Of a stretch of 64,000 nucleotides of DNA, positions 25,776 through 33,803 are shown in pieces. Below the pieces are notes generated by a model, which saw nothing but the letters and a program-made list of their open reading frames with translations, had not been told where the DNA came from and searched no databases. Source of the DNA: Hyphomicrobium sp. (lineage in GTDB: Bacteria > Pseudomonadota > Alphaproteobacteria > Rhizobiales > Hyphomicrobiaceae); NCBI GenBank assembly GCA_016716675.1, contig JADJVG010000002.1, positions 248,001 to 312,000 of the forward strand, in the 5' to 3' direction. Position numbers and translations under genes: made by a program. Every line of letters begins with the position of its first letter. The first letter of the stretch is position 1.

Positions 25776-27134
25776 ATGCATTCTTTCGCACATTTGCGTG
25801 CTGCCGTGATGGGCTCGACTTCGGCCCAGGCTGTTTCAATCAGGGCTGTTTCGCTCCGGTCTGTGGCGATCGCCCTCTTTGCTCTTGGCGCCGCTCCGGT
25901 ACCGGCGATGGCCGCGGACCTCGGTGGCAATTGCTGCGCTGATCTAGAAGAACGCATTGCGGAGCTCGAAGCGACCACGGCGCGCAAAGGCAACCGCAAG
26001 GTGTCTTTGACGGTCGCCGGTCAGGTCAACAAAGCCATTCTGTTCTGGGACGATGGCGCGGAGAGCAACGCCTACGTCGTCGGCAACAAGAACGATCAAA
26101 CCAACATCTCATTCACTGGCGACGCCAAGGTCGCGCCGGGTTGGGCCGTGGGTTACGACCTGACGTTGCGCGTGCGCGATACGCTGTCGGATGATGTCAA
26201 CCAGGACGATGACAACGGCTCGGGCGATCCCTTCCAGCTCTGGCAATCGCACATTTGGGTTGAGAGCGAAAATCTTGGCAAGGTGTCGCTGGGGCGCGCA
26301 TCGCGCGTGTCAGATACGGCGCCCGAAAATGACATGTCGGAAGCCGGTGTTGCCGGTTACGCGGGCGTTCAGGATATCGGCGGCGCGTTTGCATTCCGCC
26401 GCGCCGACGGCGTGCTGCTGGGCCTTGGTTGGGGCGACGTCTACAATCACATCAACGGCGACACGGCGAACCTCATTCGCTACGACACGCCGGAAATCGC
26501 CGGTTTCATCGCGTCGGCAAGCTGGGGCGAAGATGACATTTGGGACGTGGGTCTCAGGTATGAAGGCGAGGGTGGCGGCTTCAAGCTCGCCGCGTCGGTC
26601 GCCTACACTGAGATCACCGATACCGACGGCGAGTTCGCCGACGTTGACCAATCGACGGTTATCGGCTCGGTTGCCGTGCTGCATGAACCGAGTGGCTTGA
26701 ACGCGCTGATCTCTGCTGGTTCGCGGCAGTTCGATGACAGCACCATCGATGCAGACGGTGCTTTGCGCACGCCGGAAGACGCGCGGTTCATCTATGGCAA
26801 GATTGGCTGGATTGCGAAGCTCAACGCATTGGGTCCGACGGCATTTTACGGCGAGTACGGCTGGTTCAAGGATTTCGTATCGGTGCAGGACGACGCCGGT
26901 CTGGCTGCTGATTTGAGCGTCGGCGGCGCGGCGACGCGCATTTCCGGCAGCACTGCCGAAGTCTGGGGGGCCGGCGTTGTGCAGCATATCGAGGCTGCCG
27001 AAATGCAGATTTATCTCGGCTACCGTAACCACAGCGCCGACTTCGACCTCGTGAACGGTGGCGGTGCGGCCGTTGCCGGACAGGGCATCGAAGATTTCCA
27101 TACCGTGATTGCCGGATCGAAGATCGCGTTCTAA
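25776..27134 (+). CDS. Outer-membrane porin (Porin_2 family), third and more divergent copy
   Basis: 452 residues. ATG at 25776 follows AAAGGA with a 6-base spacer; an in-frame TTG at 25743 was rejected. An unusually long signal region (about 47 residues, ending PAMAADLGGN) precedes the same mature stub as the two porins at the left end (DLGGNCCADLEERIAELEAT, then RKGNRKVSLTVAGQVN). The barrel diverges strongly after that: SSE-like strands such as GKVSLGRASRVSDTAPE, FRRADGVLLGLGWGD and FIASASWGEDDIWDVGLRYE. It ends AGSKIAF with a C-terminal Phe. The window therefore encodes three porins that share one N-terminal module but have different barrels, suggesting different solute selectivity. Confidence 0.92.
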   Translation: MHSFAHLRAAVMGSTSAQAVSIRAVSLRSVAIALFALGAAPVPAMAADLGGNCCADLEERIAELEATTARKGNRKVSLTVAGQVNKAILFWDDGAESNAYVVGNKNDQTNISFTGDAKVAPGWAVGYDLTLRVRDTLSDDVNQDDDNGSGDPFQLWQSHIWVESENLGKVSLGRASRVSDTAPENDMSEAGVAGYAGVQDIGGAFAFRRADGVLLGLGWGDVYNHINGDTANLIRYDTPEIAGFIASASWGEDDIWDVGLRYEGEGGGFKLAASVAYTEITDTDGEFADVDQSTVIGSVAVLHEPSGLNALISAGSRQFDDSTIDADGALRTPEDARFIYGKIGWIAKLNALGPTAFYGEYGWFKDFVSVQDDAGLAADLSVGGAATRISGSTAEVWGAGVVQHIEAAEMQIYLGYRNHSADFDLVNGGGAAVAGQGIEDFHTVIAGSKIAF

Positions 27135-27214
27135 GCGTCGGCCGTTCAGCGCCAAGCTCATGCCGGTCAGGCGCGGGCTGGTAAACGCGGTTAGCGCGTC
27201 AGCGGCAGCACTTT

Positions 27215-27238
27215 TGGACGCCAGCCCGCTGGCGTCCA
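27215..27238. terminator. Hairpin between the third porin and miaA
   Basis: A perfect 10-bp stem (arms 27215-27224 and 27229-27238) with a 4-base loop lies 80 bases after the porin stop. There is no T tract on the forward strand, so it is either a weak terminator for the porin or a transcript-stabilising hairpin. Confidence 0.5.
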
Positions 27239-27263
27239 TCGCGCGTCTCGGCTAGGACGCGGC

Positions 27264-28196
27264 ATGATGCCGATCGATCAACGCCCTATTCTGATTGCTG
27301 GACCAACCGCGAGCGGCAAGTCGGCGCTGGCGCTGGCGCTGGCCGAGCACCTCGCCGGCGCCGTCATCAATGCCGATAGCATGCAGGTCTATTCGGAACT
27401 GCGCATCTTGACGGCGCGGCCGACGGCTGCGGACGAGCAGCGTGCCCCGCATGCGCTCTATGGCTTTGTTCCGGCGCGGGAAGCCTACTCCACCGGACGC
27501 TACCTGCGCGACGTCGAAGCCGCGGTGCAGGATGCGCGCGCCAAGGGCTTGCGGCCCATTCTGGTTGGCGGCACGGGGCTGTATTTCAAAGCCGTGCTCG
27601 AAGGCTTATCGCCAGTGCCGCCGGTCGATGAGAGCGTGCGCGCCCACTGGCGGCGGCAGGCTGAGAAACTGGGCGCGCAAGCCCTTCACGCCGAACTTTC
27701 GGCGCGCGACTCCGACATGGCCCGCCGCCTCAATCCGGCCGACACCCAACGCATCGTCCGCGCGCTCGAAGTGCTCGAAAGCAGCGGGCTGTCTCTCGGC
27801 CATTGGCAGAGCCAGCCGGGCGTGCCGGTGATCGCCGGGGAGGACTGCGTGAAGCTCGTCATGCTGCCGGATCGCGCGACGCTGCACGCTCGCGCAGACG
27901 CCCGTTTTGAGCGCATGGTGGCGGAGGGCGCGCTTGCCGAAGCCTCCCAGCTGGCGGCGCTACAACTCGATGCCGAGCTGCCGGCGATGCGCGCTATCGG
28001 CGTTGCGCCGATGATCGCCGCAGTCCGGGGCAGTCTGCCGGTGGAGGCAGCCGTGGAACAGGCCCAGGCCGAGACGCGGCAATATATCAAACGACAAGAG
28101 ACGTGGCTTAGGCGTAATATGATTGCTTGGAATAATGTTTCTACGCAATTAATGGAACAATCTTTGTGGTCAGCCATGTCATTTATTCGATGTTAG
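27264..28196 (+). CDS. miaA: tRNA dimethylallyltransferase
   Basis: 310 residues. Walker A-like GPTASGKSALA (about residue 14), NADSMQVYSELRILTARP for the dimethylallyl-pyrophosphate site, PILVGGTGLYFKAVLEG and the tRNA-binding KRQETWLRRNMIAW at the end. MiaA adds a dimethylallyl group to A37 of tRNAs reading UNN codons. ATG codons at 27264 and 27267 are both in frame. Position upstream of ilvB is common in this order. The last 30 codons are AT-richer than the rest, and an inverted repeat (GTGGTCA 28166-28172, TGACCAC 28200-28206) spans the stop codon. Confidence 0.95.
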   Translation: MMPIDQRPILIAGPTASGKSALALALAEHLAGAVINADSMQVYSELRILTARPTAADEQRAPHALYGFVPAREAYSTGRYLRDVEAAVQDARAKGLRPILVGGTGLYFKAVLEGLSPVPPVDESVRAHWRRQAEKLGAQALHAELSARDSDMARRLNPADTQRIVRALEVLESSGLSLGHWQSQPGVPVIAGEDCVKLVMLPDRATLHARADARFERMVAEGALAEASQLAALQLDAELPAMRAIGVAPMIAAVRGSLPVEAAVEQAQAETRQYIKRQETWLRRNMIAWNNVSTQLMEQSLWSAMSFIRC

Positions 28197-28310
28197 GGTT
28201 GACCACGCAAGCTCTCACCCGTAGGTTCCAGCTGGATTAGTGGGCGCGGTTTATGCGCCGGGTTTGGTTTGGCCTCGCAAAAGCGAGATTGCCAATTCGG
28301 AGGACGTTGC

Positions 28311-30077
28311 ATGGCACGAACAATGACCGGCGCGGAGATCGTGCTGACGGCGCTCGCCGATCAGGGCGTTGAGGTCATCTTCGGGTATCCCGGCGGTGCG
28401 GTGCTTCCGATCTACGACGAACTTTTCCAGCAGGACAAAGTCCAGCATATCCTCGTGCGCCAGGAAGGCGGCGCGGTGCATGCCGCTGAAGGCTATGCGC
28501 GTTCGACAGGTAAGGTCGGCGTTGTGCTGGTTACGTCGGGACCGGGCGCGACGAACGCCGTTACCGGGCTGACGGACGCATTGATGGATAGCATTCCGGT
28601 GGTGTGCATCACCGGTCAGGTGCCGACGCATCTGATCGGCAACGATGCGTTCCAGGAATGCGATACGGTCGGCATCACGCGGCCCTGCACCAAGCACAAC
28701 TGGCTAGTGAAGAACGTCAACGATCTCGCGCGCATCATGCACGAGGCGTTTCATATCGCGCGCACGGGCCGTCCGGGTCCGGTCGTAATCGACATTCCGA
28801 AAGACGTGCAGTTCGCGACCGGCAATTACGTCGGCCCGTCGAACATTCAGCACAAGACTTACCGGCCGAAACTGAAGCCGGAGCAGACGGCGATCCGCGA
28901 AGCCGTCGATCTGATCGCCAGCGCCAAGAAGCCAGTCTTCTATACCGGCGGCGGCGTCATCAATTCCGGCCCTAAGGCCAGCCAATTGCTGCGCGAATTC
29001 GTGCGGCTGACGGGCTATCCGATCACGTCGACGTTGATGGGTCTTGGCGCGTTCCTAGCATCCGACAAGCAGTGGCTTGGCATGCTTGGAATGCACGGCA
29101 TCTACGAAGCCAACATGGCGATGCACGACTGCGACGTGATGATCAACATCGGCGCGCGCTTCGATGATCGCATTACCGGGCGCATCGATGCGTTCTCGCC
29201 GAACTCGAAGAAGATCCACGTTGATATCGATCCCTCGTCGATCAATAAGAACGTGCAGGCGGACATCGCGATCATCGGCGATTGTGCGTATGCGCTCGAA
29301 GACATGCTGCGCGTCTGGAAGGCCAAGGCGCCAGTGGTGGATAAGGTCGCGCACAAAGCCTGGTGGAAGCAGGTCGATACGTGGCGCGCGCGCAAATCTC
29401 TGTCGTACAAGAATTCCAAAGACGTGATCATGCCGCAGTACGCTTTGCAGCGTCTGCAGGAGCTGACCAAGGATCACGAAACCTACATCACCACGGAAGT
29501 CGGCCAGCACCAGATGTGGGCCGCGCAGTTCATGCACTTCGAAGAGCCCAACCGCTGGATGACGTCGGGCGGTCTTGGCACGATGGGCTATGGCTTGCCC
29601 GCCGCGATCGGTGCGCAGCTCGCGCATCCCAAGGCGCTGGTGATCGACGTGGCTGGCGATGCCTCGATCCTGATGAACATTCAGGAATGCTCGACGGCGA
29701 TGCAGTTCAATCTGCCGGTCAAGGTGTTCATTCTGAACAACGAGTACATGGGCATGGTGCGCCAGTGGCAGCAGCTGCTGCACGGCAACCGCCTGTCGCA
29801 CAGCTACACCGAGAGCCTGCCGGATTTCGTCAAGCTGGCGGACGCCTACGGCTGGACCGGCATGCGCTGCGAACACCCCGCCGACCTCGACGATGCGATC
29901 AAGGAAATGATCAATCACAAAGGTCCGGTGCTGTTCGATTGCCGCGTCGCCAAGCTGGCCAACTGTTTCCCGATGATTCCGTCGGGCAAGGCGCATAACG
30001 AGATGCTGCTTGGCGAAGATATTTCGGACGACGAAGTGTCGAAAGCCATCGGCAAGGAAGGCAAGGTGCTGGTGTGA
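28311..30077 (+). CDS. ilvB: Acetolactate synthase large (catalytic) subunit
   Basis: 588 residues. ATG at 28311 follows CGGAGGACG, so the reading from 28269 was shortened. Motifs: VIFGYPGGAVLPIYDEL with the catalytic Glu region (RQEGGAVHAAEGYAR), GPGATNAVTGL, the FAD-linked middle domain, and the ThDP motif GDASILMNIQECSTAMQFNL with NNEYMGMVRQWQ. It condenses two pyruvates to acetolactate (or pyruvate with 2-oxobutyrate), the first shared step of valine, leucine and isoleucine synthesis. Its small subunit is encoded at 31287-31832, with two unrelated genes in between, an unusual spacing for this pair. The stop overlaps the next start by four bases. Confidence 0.97.
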   Translation: MARTMTGAEIVLTALADQGVEVIFGYPGGAVLPIYDELFQQDKVQHILVRQEGGAVHAAEGYARSTGKVGVVLVTSGPGATNAVTGLTDALMDSIPVVCITGQVPTHLIGNDAFQECDTVGITRPCTKHNWLVKNVNDLARIMHEAFHIARTGRPGPVVIDIPKDVQFATGNYVGPSNIQHKTYRPKLKPEQTAIREAVDLIASAKKPVFYTGGGVINSGPKASQLLREFVRLTGYPITSTLMGLGAFLASDKQWLGMLGMHGIYEANMAMHDCDVMINIGARFDDRITGRIDAFSPNSKKIHVDIDPSSINKNVQADIAIIGDCAYALEDMLRVWKAKAPVVDKVAHKAWWKQVDTWRARKSLSYKNSKDVIMPQYALQRLQELTKDHETYITTEVGQHQMWAAQFMHFEEPNRWMTSGGLGTMGYGLPAAIGAQLAHPKALVIDVAGDASILMNIQECSTAMQFNLPVKVFILNNEYMGMVRQWQQLLHGNRLSHSYTESLPDFVKLADAYGWTGMRCEHPADLDDAIKEMINHKGPVLFDCRVAKLANCFPMIPSGKAHNEMLLGEDISDDEVSKAIGKEGKVLV

Positions 30078-30082
30078 GATAT

Positions 30083-30589
30083 ATGGCGCGCCGGCGCTTG
30101 GCTGCGGTCGCGGTGCTCGTTGCAGCGCTCGGCGGTCCTGCATTCGCTGTCGGCACTGGCTGGGATCACAAGGCCAATATCGAAGACGCCGCCAAGCGGC
30201 TGGTGAAGCTTCACAAGCGTGAAGGTTCGACCGGCGTGCTGAAGTTTCTCGACGCCTGCTATCGCACGCATCTTTTATCGAGCACGTTCACGGCGGGACT
30301 TGAATCCTGCATGGCACAGGATCTGATGCACACGCAGTTGCTGGCGCTGATCTATTCGCGCCTGCCGCCGGAGCGGCTGAAAAAGTTGGGGGCGCCGTCT
30401 CCAGAAGCCATCGCCAAGAGCATGAACGAGAGGTTCGTGACGTCGTTCATGCAATATAAGGTGACGGTGACCGAAGGTGACGAGTTCAAGCGTCAGGTCA
30501 ATGAATATGGCGTGCCGATCTTCGTCAAAGGCGTCTTCCCGAAGAGTTCCGGGGCGCAGCAAGGCGCGCCTTCTAATACCGGGAAATAG
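30083..30589 (+). CDS. Exported protein of unknown function between ilvB and the GST gene
   Basis: 168 residues from ATG at 30083; a GTG at 30074 overlapping the ilvB stop (GTGA) is also in frame. A signal peptide is clear (MARRRLAAVAVLVAALGGPAF). The mature part has TGWDHKANIEDAAKRLVKLH, two cysteines in DACYRTHLLSS and GLESCMAQDLMH that could form a disulfide, and a helical region (PPERLKKLGAPSPEAIAKSM). No family recognised. Tight spacing on both sides shows that it is transcribed with ilvB. Confidence 0.72.
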   Translation: MARRRLAAVAVLVAALGGPAFAVGTGWDHKANIEDAAKRLVKLHKREGSTGVLKFLDACYRTHLLSSTFTAGLESCMAQDLMHTQLLALIYSRLPPERLKKLGAPSPEAIAKSMNERFVTSFMQYKVTVTEGDEFKRQVNEYGVPIFVKGVFPKSSGAQQGAPSNTGK

Positions 30590-30595
30590 CCGCTG

Positions 30596-31270
30596 ATGCT
30601 CAAACTCGTCATTGCCAACAAGCTCTATTCGTCGTGGTCGCTGCGCCCCTGGCTGGTGCTGCGGGCGTTTGCAATCCCGTTCGAAGAAATCGTCATTCCG
30701 CTGCGCCAGACCGATAGCAGGGCGCGGGTGCTCGAGTTCTCACCATCAGGAAAAGTGCCGGCGCTGATCGATGGCGATCTGACCATCTGGGAAAGTATGG
30801 CGATCATTGAATACATCGCCGAGACATTTCCCAATGCCGGGATCTGGCCGAAAGACCGCAAGGCTCGCGCCCACGCCCGCTCGATCAGCAACGAGATGCA
30901 CAGCGGATTTCAAGCCTTGCGCCAGGGCTGCCCAATGGATGCCGGCGCGCGCTACAAGATGCCCGAGATCACCGAAGGCATGCAGGCCAATATCGATCGG
31001 ATCGAAACGATTTGGGCCGAGGCGCGGACAATGTTCGGCGGCGCGGGCCCCTATCTTTATGGTGCATTTTCTGCGGCCGACGCGATGTATGCGCCGATAG
31101 CCTTCCGTCTCGACGGCTATTCCATTCCGGTCAGCGCGGAGACGCGGCGCTATATCGATACCATACTGCGCCATCCCGACGTCGCGCACTGGCAGGCGGC
31201 GGCATTGAAAGAGCCTTGGATGATCGCCGACTACGCTGCCGGTCATACGGTAATTGAAACCTTCCGCTGA
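30596..31270 (+). CDS. Glutathione S-transferase family protein
   Basis: 224 residues. Thioredoxin-like N-terminal domain with LVIANKLYSSWSLRPWLVLR, the cis-Pro motif SPSGKVPALIDGD and the glutathione-binding WESMAIIEYIAE (SNAIL/TRAIL-like position). An all-helical C-terminal domain follows (MFGGAGPYLYGAFSAADAMYAP). The YSSWS-type start resembles GST subgroups such as maleylacetoacetate isomerase-like and YfcF-like proteins. Encoded 6 bases after the exported protein and overlapping the longer reading of ilvN, so it lies inside the ilvB-ilvN transcript; the link with branched-chain synthesis is unclear. Confidence 0.9.
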   Translation: MLKLVIANKLYSSWSLRPWLVLRAFAIPFEEIVIPLRQTDSRARVLEFSPSGKVPALIDGDLTIWESMAIIEYIAETFPNAGIWPKDRKARAHARSISNEMHSGFQALRQGCPMDAGARYKMPEITEGMQANIDRIETIWAEARTMFGGAGPYLYGAFSAADAMYAPIAFRLDGYSIPVSAETRRYIDTILRHPDVAHWQAAALKEPWMIADYAAGHTVIETFR

Positions 31271-31286
31271 GAGCAAAGACGCACCC

Positions 31287-31832
31287 ATGGCCGAGCACCC
31301 AAAGCAGACGCACTATCCAAGCGCGCAGAAAATGCAGGACATCGTTTCGCGGACGCTGTCGATCGTCGTCGATAACGAACCGGGCGTACTTGCCCGCGTC
31401 ATCGGCCTGTTTTCGGGTCGCGGCTATAACATCGACAGTTTGACGGTGACGGAGACCGAACACGAAAAACATCTGTCGCGTATCACGGTCATTACCAGCG
31501 GCACGCCGGCGGTCATTCAACAGATCAAGCATCAGCTCGAGCGGTTGATTCCGGTGCATCGCGTCCGCGATCTGACGGATGAAGGCGCATCGATCGAGCG
31601 CGAATTGGCGCTCGTGAAGGTTCAGGGCCGCGGTGAGAAGCGTATCGAGGCGTTGCGGCTCGCTGAGATTTTTCGCGCCAAGGTGGTCGATACGTCGATC
31701 GAGCACTTTGTTTTCGAGATCACCGGCAAGCCTTCAAAGATCGAGACGTTCGTTCAGATCATGAGCGAGCTTGGCCTGGTTGAAGTTTCCCGTACCGGCA
31801 TTGCAGCCATCGGCCGAGGTGTGGCGACGTAA
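31287..31832 (+). CDS. ilvN: Acetolactate synthase small (regulatory) subunit
   Basis: 181 residues from ATG at 31287. An N-terminal ACT domain (TLSIVVDNEPGVLARVIGLF, SGRGYNIDSLTVTETEH) binds the feedback inhibitor valine. The C-terminal part (VKVQGRGEKRIEAL, VVDTSIEHFVFEITGKPSKI) activates the large subunit. Also named ilvH. It is the last gene of the ilvB transcript and is followed by a probable terminator. Confidence 0.95.
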   Translation: MAEHPKQTHYPSAQKMQDIVSRTLSIVVDNEPGVLARVIGLFSGRGYNIDSLTVTETEHEKHLSRITVITSGTPAVIQQIKHQLERLIPVHRVRDLTDEGASIERELALVKVQGRGEKRIEALRLAEIFRAKVVDTSIEHFVFEITGKPSKIETFVQIMSELGLVEVSRTGIAAIGRGVAT

Positions 31833-31859
31833 GGCACTTTGCGGCGTGCGCCAAATCAA

Positions 31860-31892
31860 GCGCGGCCACGCGGGCCGCGCATTGTGTTGTTT
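31860..31892 (+). terminator. Probable terminator of the ilvB-ilvN transcript
   Basis: Arms GCGCGGCC (31860-31867) and GGCCGCGC (31873-31880) make an 8-bp stem with a 5-base loop, followed by ATTGTGTTGTTT on the forward strand. It lies 28 bases after the ilvN stop. Confidence 0.65.
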
Positions 31893-31916
31893 AGGGCGTT
31901 CCGGCGTGCGTTCAGC

Positions 31917-32450
31917 TTAGTGAATATCGGCAGCTGCTGCCCCAAGGCCTGCGCCGCCATCGCTATTCGGCTCCGGCAAGCGAGAATTCTCGTTCGCAAT
32001 TGTCATCGCAGCGCGCGACATCTTCAAGCTTTCGTCGACAACGCTGAGTTCCTGGTTGGACGGTGAGCGGAAGGCAGCGGTCGAGCCGTGCGGCGCATAC
32101 AGCGGTACCGCGGTCGGGGGATCGCTCATCGTGACGAAGAACGCCTGTACGCGGACGCGATACTGGTTCGTGCCGATTTTATCGCAGCGTTCAGGACCTT
32201 CCTTGGCCTCGCACAGGCGCAAGGAGGTGTAGACCGTCGCCTGCGCATTATGTTCGGCGATCGCCTGATCAATGGCCTGACCGCACTGTTCGATGGTCAG
32301 TTTGTCGGTGCTGGCGCAATCGGATGAGGATACGAAGATGCCGTGTTCGGGGGGGGGGGCCGCGGCTTTCGGTTCTTCAGAGTTGCCGCATGCCGACAGG
32401 GCAACTGCACAAATCGTCGATGCAACAATCGACAAACGGGTAGAAACCAT
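31917..32450 (-). CDS. DUF1190-like lipoprotein (YgiB type)
   Basis: 177 residues. The start MVSTRLSIVASTICAVALSACGN has a lipobox (LSAC), so the mature protein is lipid-anchored at the Cys. Cysteine-containing motifs SSDCASTDKLTIEQCGQAID and LRLCEAKEGPERCDKIG match the spacing of DUF1190 family proteins (YgiB/YjfM). The run at 32349-32359 encodes Pro-Pro-Pro just after the lipobox through 11 consecutive C on the coding strand, an unstable tract that could switch the gene off by slippage. It lies between ilvN and ilvC on the opposite strand. Its function is unknown. Confidence 0.78.
   Translation of the reverse strand: MVSTRLSIVASTICAVALSACGNSEEPKAAAPPPEHGIFVSSSDCASTDKLTIEQCGQAIDQAIAEHNAQATVYTSLRLCEAKEGPERCDKIGTNQYRVRVQAFFVTMSDPPTAVPLYAPHGSTAAFRSPSNQELSVVDESLKMSRAAMTIANENSRLPEPNSDGGAGLGAAAADIH
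32349..32359 (-). repeat. 11-base homopolymer (C on the coding strand) inside the lipoprotein gene
   Basis: Eleven consecutive G on the forward strand, about 30 codons into the lipoprotein gene. The frame is correct with exactly 11. Such a tract is prone to slipped-strand mutation and to sequencing error. Confidence 0.9.
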
Positions 32451-32723
32451 GGCTTTGGATCTCGCTCAAAAGGATTTTCAGCCCCCAAGATGCCCCAATG
32501 CGGTTAGGGTCCGGTTAATGATTGGCGGGGTGTTTGCCATCCCAAAAAGCGCCAAATGGACGCTTTGCCCTGAGATAGCCGGTTCGGGGCGTTGAAACGG
32601 GCGAGCGTTATCGATAGGTTCCGGCGTGATTTGGAGCCAGGCCCGCATGCGGCCGTCTGTGCTTCTTCCCGTTAACCCATCCCGATCCGATCGCTTTCGA
32701 CCGGGGAACCCGAGAGGCCGCCG

Positions 32724-33743
32724 ATGCGCGTCTATTATGATTCCGATGCCGACATTAACCTGATCAAATCCAAGAAGGTCGCGATTGTCGGTTACGGCAG
32801 TCAGGGCCATGCCCACGCGCTGAACCTGCGCGACAGCGGCGTCAAGGATGTCGCCATTGCGCTGCGCAAAGGCTCGGCCACGGCTGCCAAGTGCGAAAAA
32901 GAAAAGCTCAAGGTCATGGACGTCGCGGAAGCCGCCAAGTGGGCCGACGTGATCATGATGCTGACGCCGGATGAACTGCAGGCCGATATCTATAAGGATC
33001 ATCTGCACGCCAACATGAAGAAGGGCGCCGCCCTCATGTTCGCGCACGGCCTCAACGTGCATTTCAGCCTAATCGAACCGCGCGATGATCTCGACGTTGG
33101 CATGGTGGCGCCGAAGGGCCCGGGCCACACGGTACGCGGCGAATATCAAAAGGGCGGCGGCGTGCCGTGCCTGATCGCCATCCATCAGGACAAGAGCGGC
33201 AACGCCCATGACCTGTTCCTGTCATATGCTTCGGCCATTGGCGGCGGCCGTTCGGGCGTCATCGAAACGACGTTCAAGGAAGAGTGCGAAACCGATCTGT
33301 TCGGCGAACAGGCCGTGCTGTGCGGCGGCCTCGTTGAGCTTATCCGCGCTGGCTTCGAAACGCTGGTGGAAGCCGGATACGCGCCGGAAATGGCGTACTT
33401 CGAATGCTTGCACGAAGTGAAGCTGATCGTGGACCTGATCTACGAAGGCGGCATCGCCAACATGAACTACTCGATCTCGAACACCGCCGAGTGGGGTGAA
33501 TACATGTCGGGTCCGCGCGTGATCACGCCGGCAACGAAGGCCGAGATGCAGCGCATTCTGAAGGAAATCCAGTCTGGCCAGTTCACCAGCCAGTGGATCC
33601 AGGAATGCAAGGCCGGTCAGGCCCGCTTCAAGGGTATTCGCCGCAACAATGACAGCCACCAGATCGAAGAGGTTGGTGCCAAGCTGCGCGCCATGATGCC
33701 TTGGATCGCCAAGAACAAGCTGGTTGATAAGGGCCGCAACTAA
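32724..33743 (+). CDS. ilvC: Ketol-acid reductoisomerase, class I
   Basis: 339 residues. NADPH-binding VAIVGYGSQGHAHALNLRDS, the phosphate-binding ALRKGSATAAKCE, substrate motif VAPKGPGHTVRGEY, and the Mg-binding ETDLFGEQAVLCGG with EVKLIVDLIYEGG. The length identifies the short class I form. It converts acetolactate to dihydroxyisovalerate. It has its own 270-base upstream region, separated from ilvN by the reverse-strand lipoprotein gene, and its own terminator. Confidence 0.97.
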   Translation: MRVYYDSDADINLIKSKKVAIVGYGSQGHAHALNLRDSGVKDVAIALRKGSATAAKCEKEKLKVMDVAEAAKWADVIMMLTPDELQADIYKDHLHANMKKGAALMFAHGLNVHFSLIEPRDDLDVGMVAPKGPGHTVRGEYQKGGGVPCLIAIHQDKSGNAHDLFLSYASAIGGGRSGVIETTFKEECETDLFGEQAVLCGGLVELIRAGFETLVEAGYAPEMAYFECLHEVKLIVDLIYEGGIANMNYSISNTAEWGEYMSGPRVITPATKAEMQRILKEIQSGQFTSQWIQECKAGQARFKGIRRNNDSHQIEEVGAKLRAMMPWIAKNKLVDKGRN

Positions 33744-33773
33744 GCGGCGCTTCGCGAGCGACACGTTTTCCAG

Positions 33774-33803
33774 ACGGCTGCCAGGAAACTGGCGGCCGTT
33801 TTT
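33774..33803 (+). terminator. Rho-independent terminator of ilvC
   Basis: Arms ACGGCTGCCAG (33774-33784) and CTGGCGGCCGT (33789-33799) pair over 11 positions with one G-U and a GAAA tetraloop, then five T (33799-33803). It lies 31 bases past the stop. Confidence 0.88.

Noticed and set aside
29055..30143. Reverse frame of 362 residues opposite ilvB
   Set aside because: Antisense to acetolactate synthase with all ThDP motifs; spurious.
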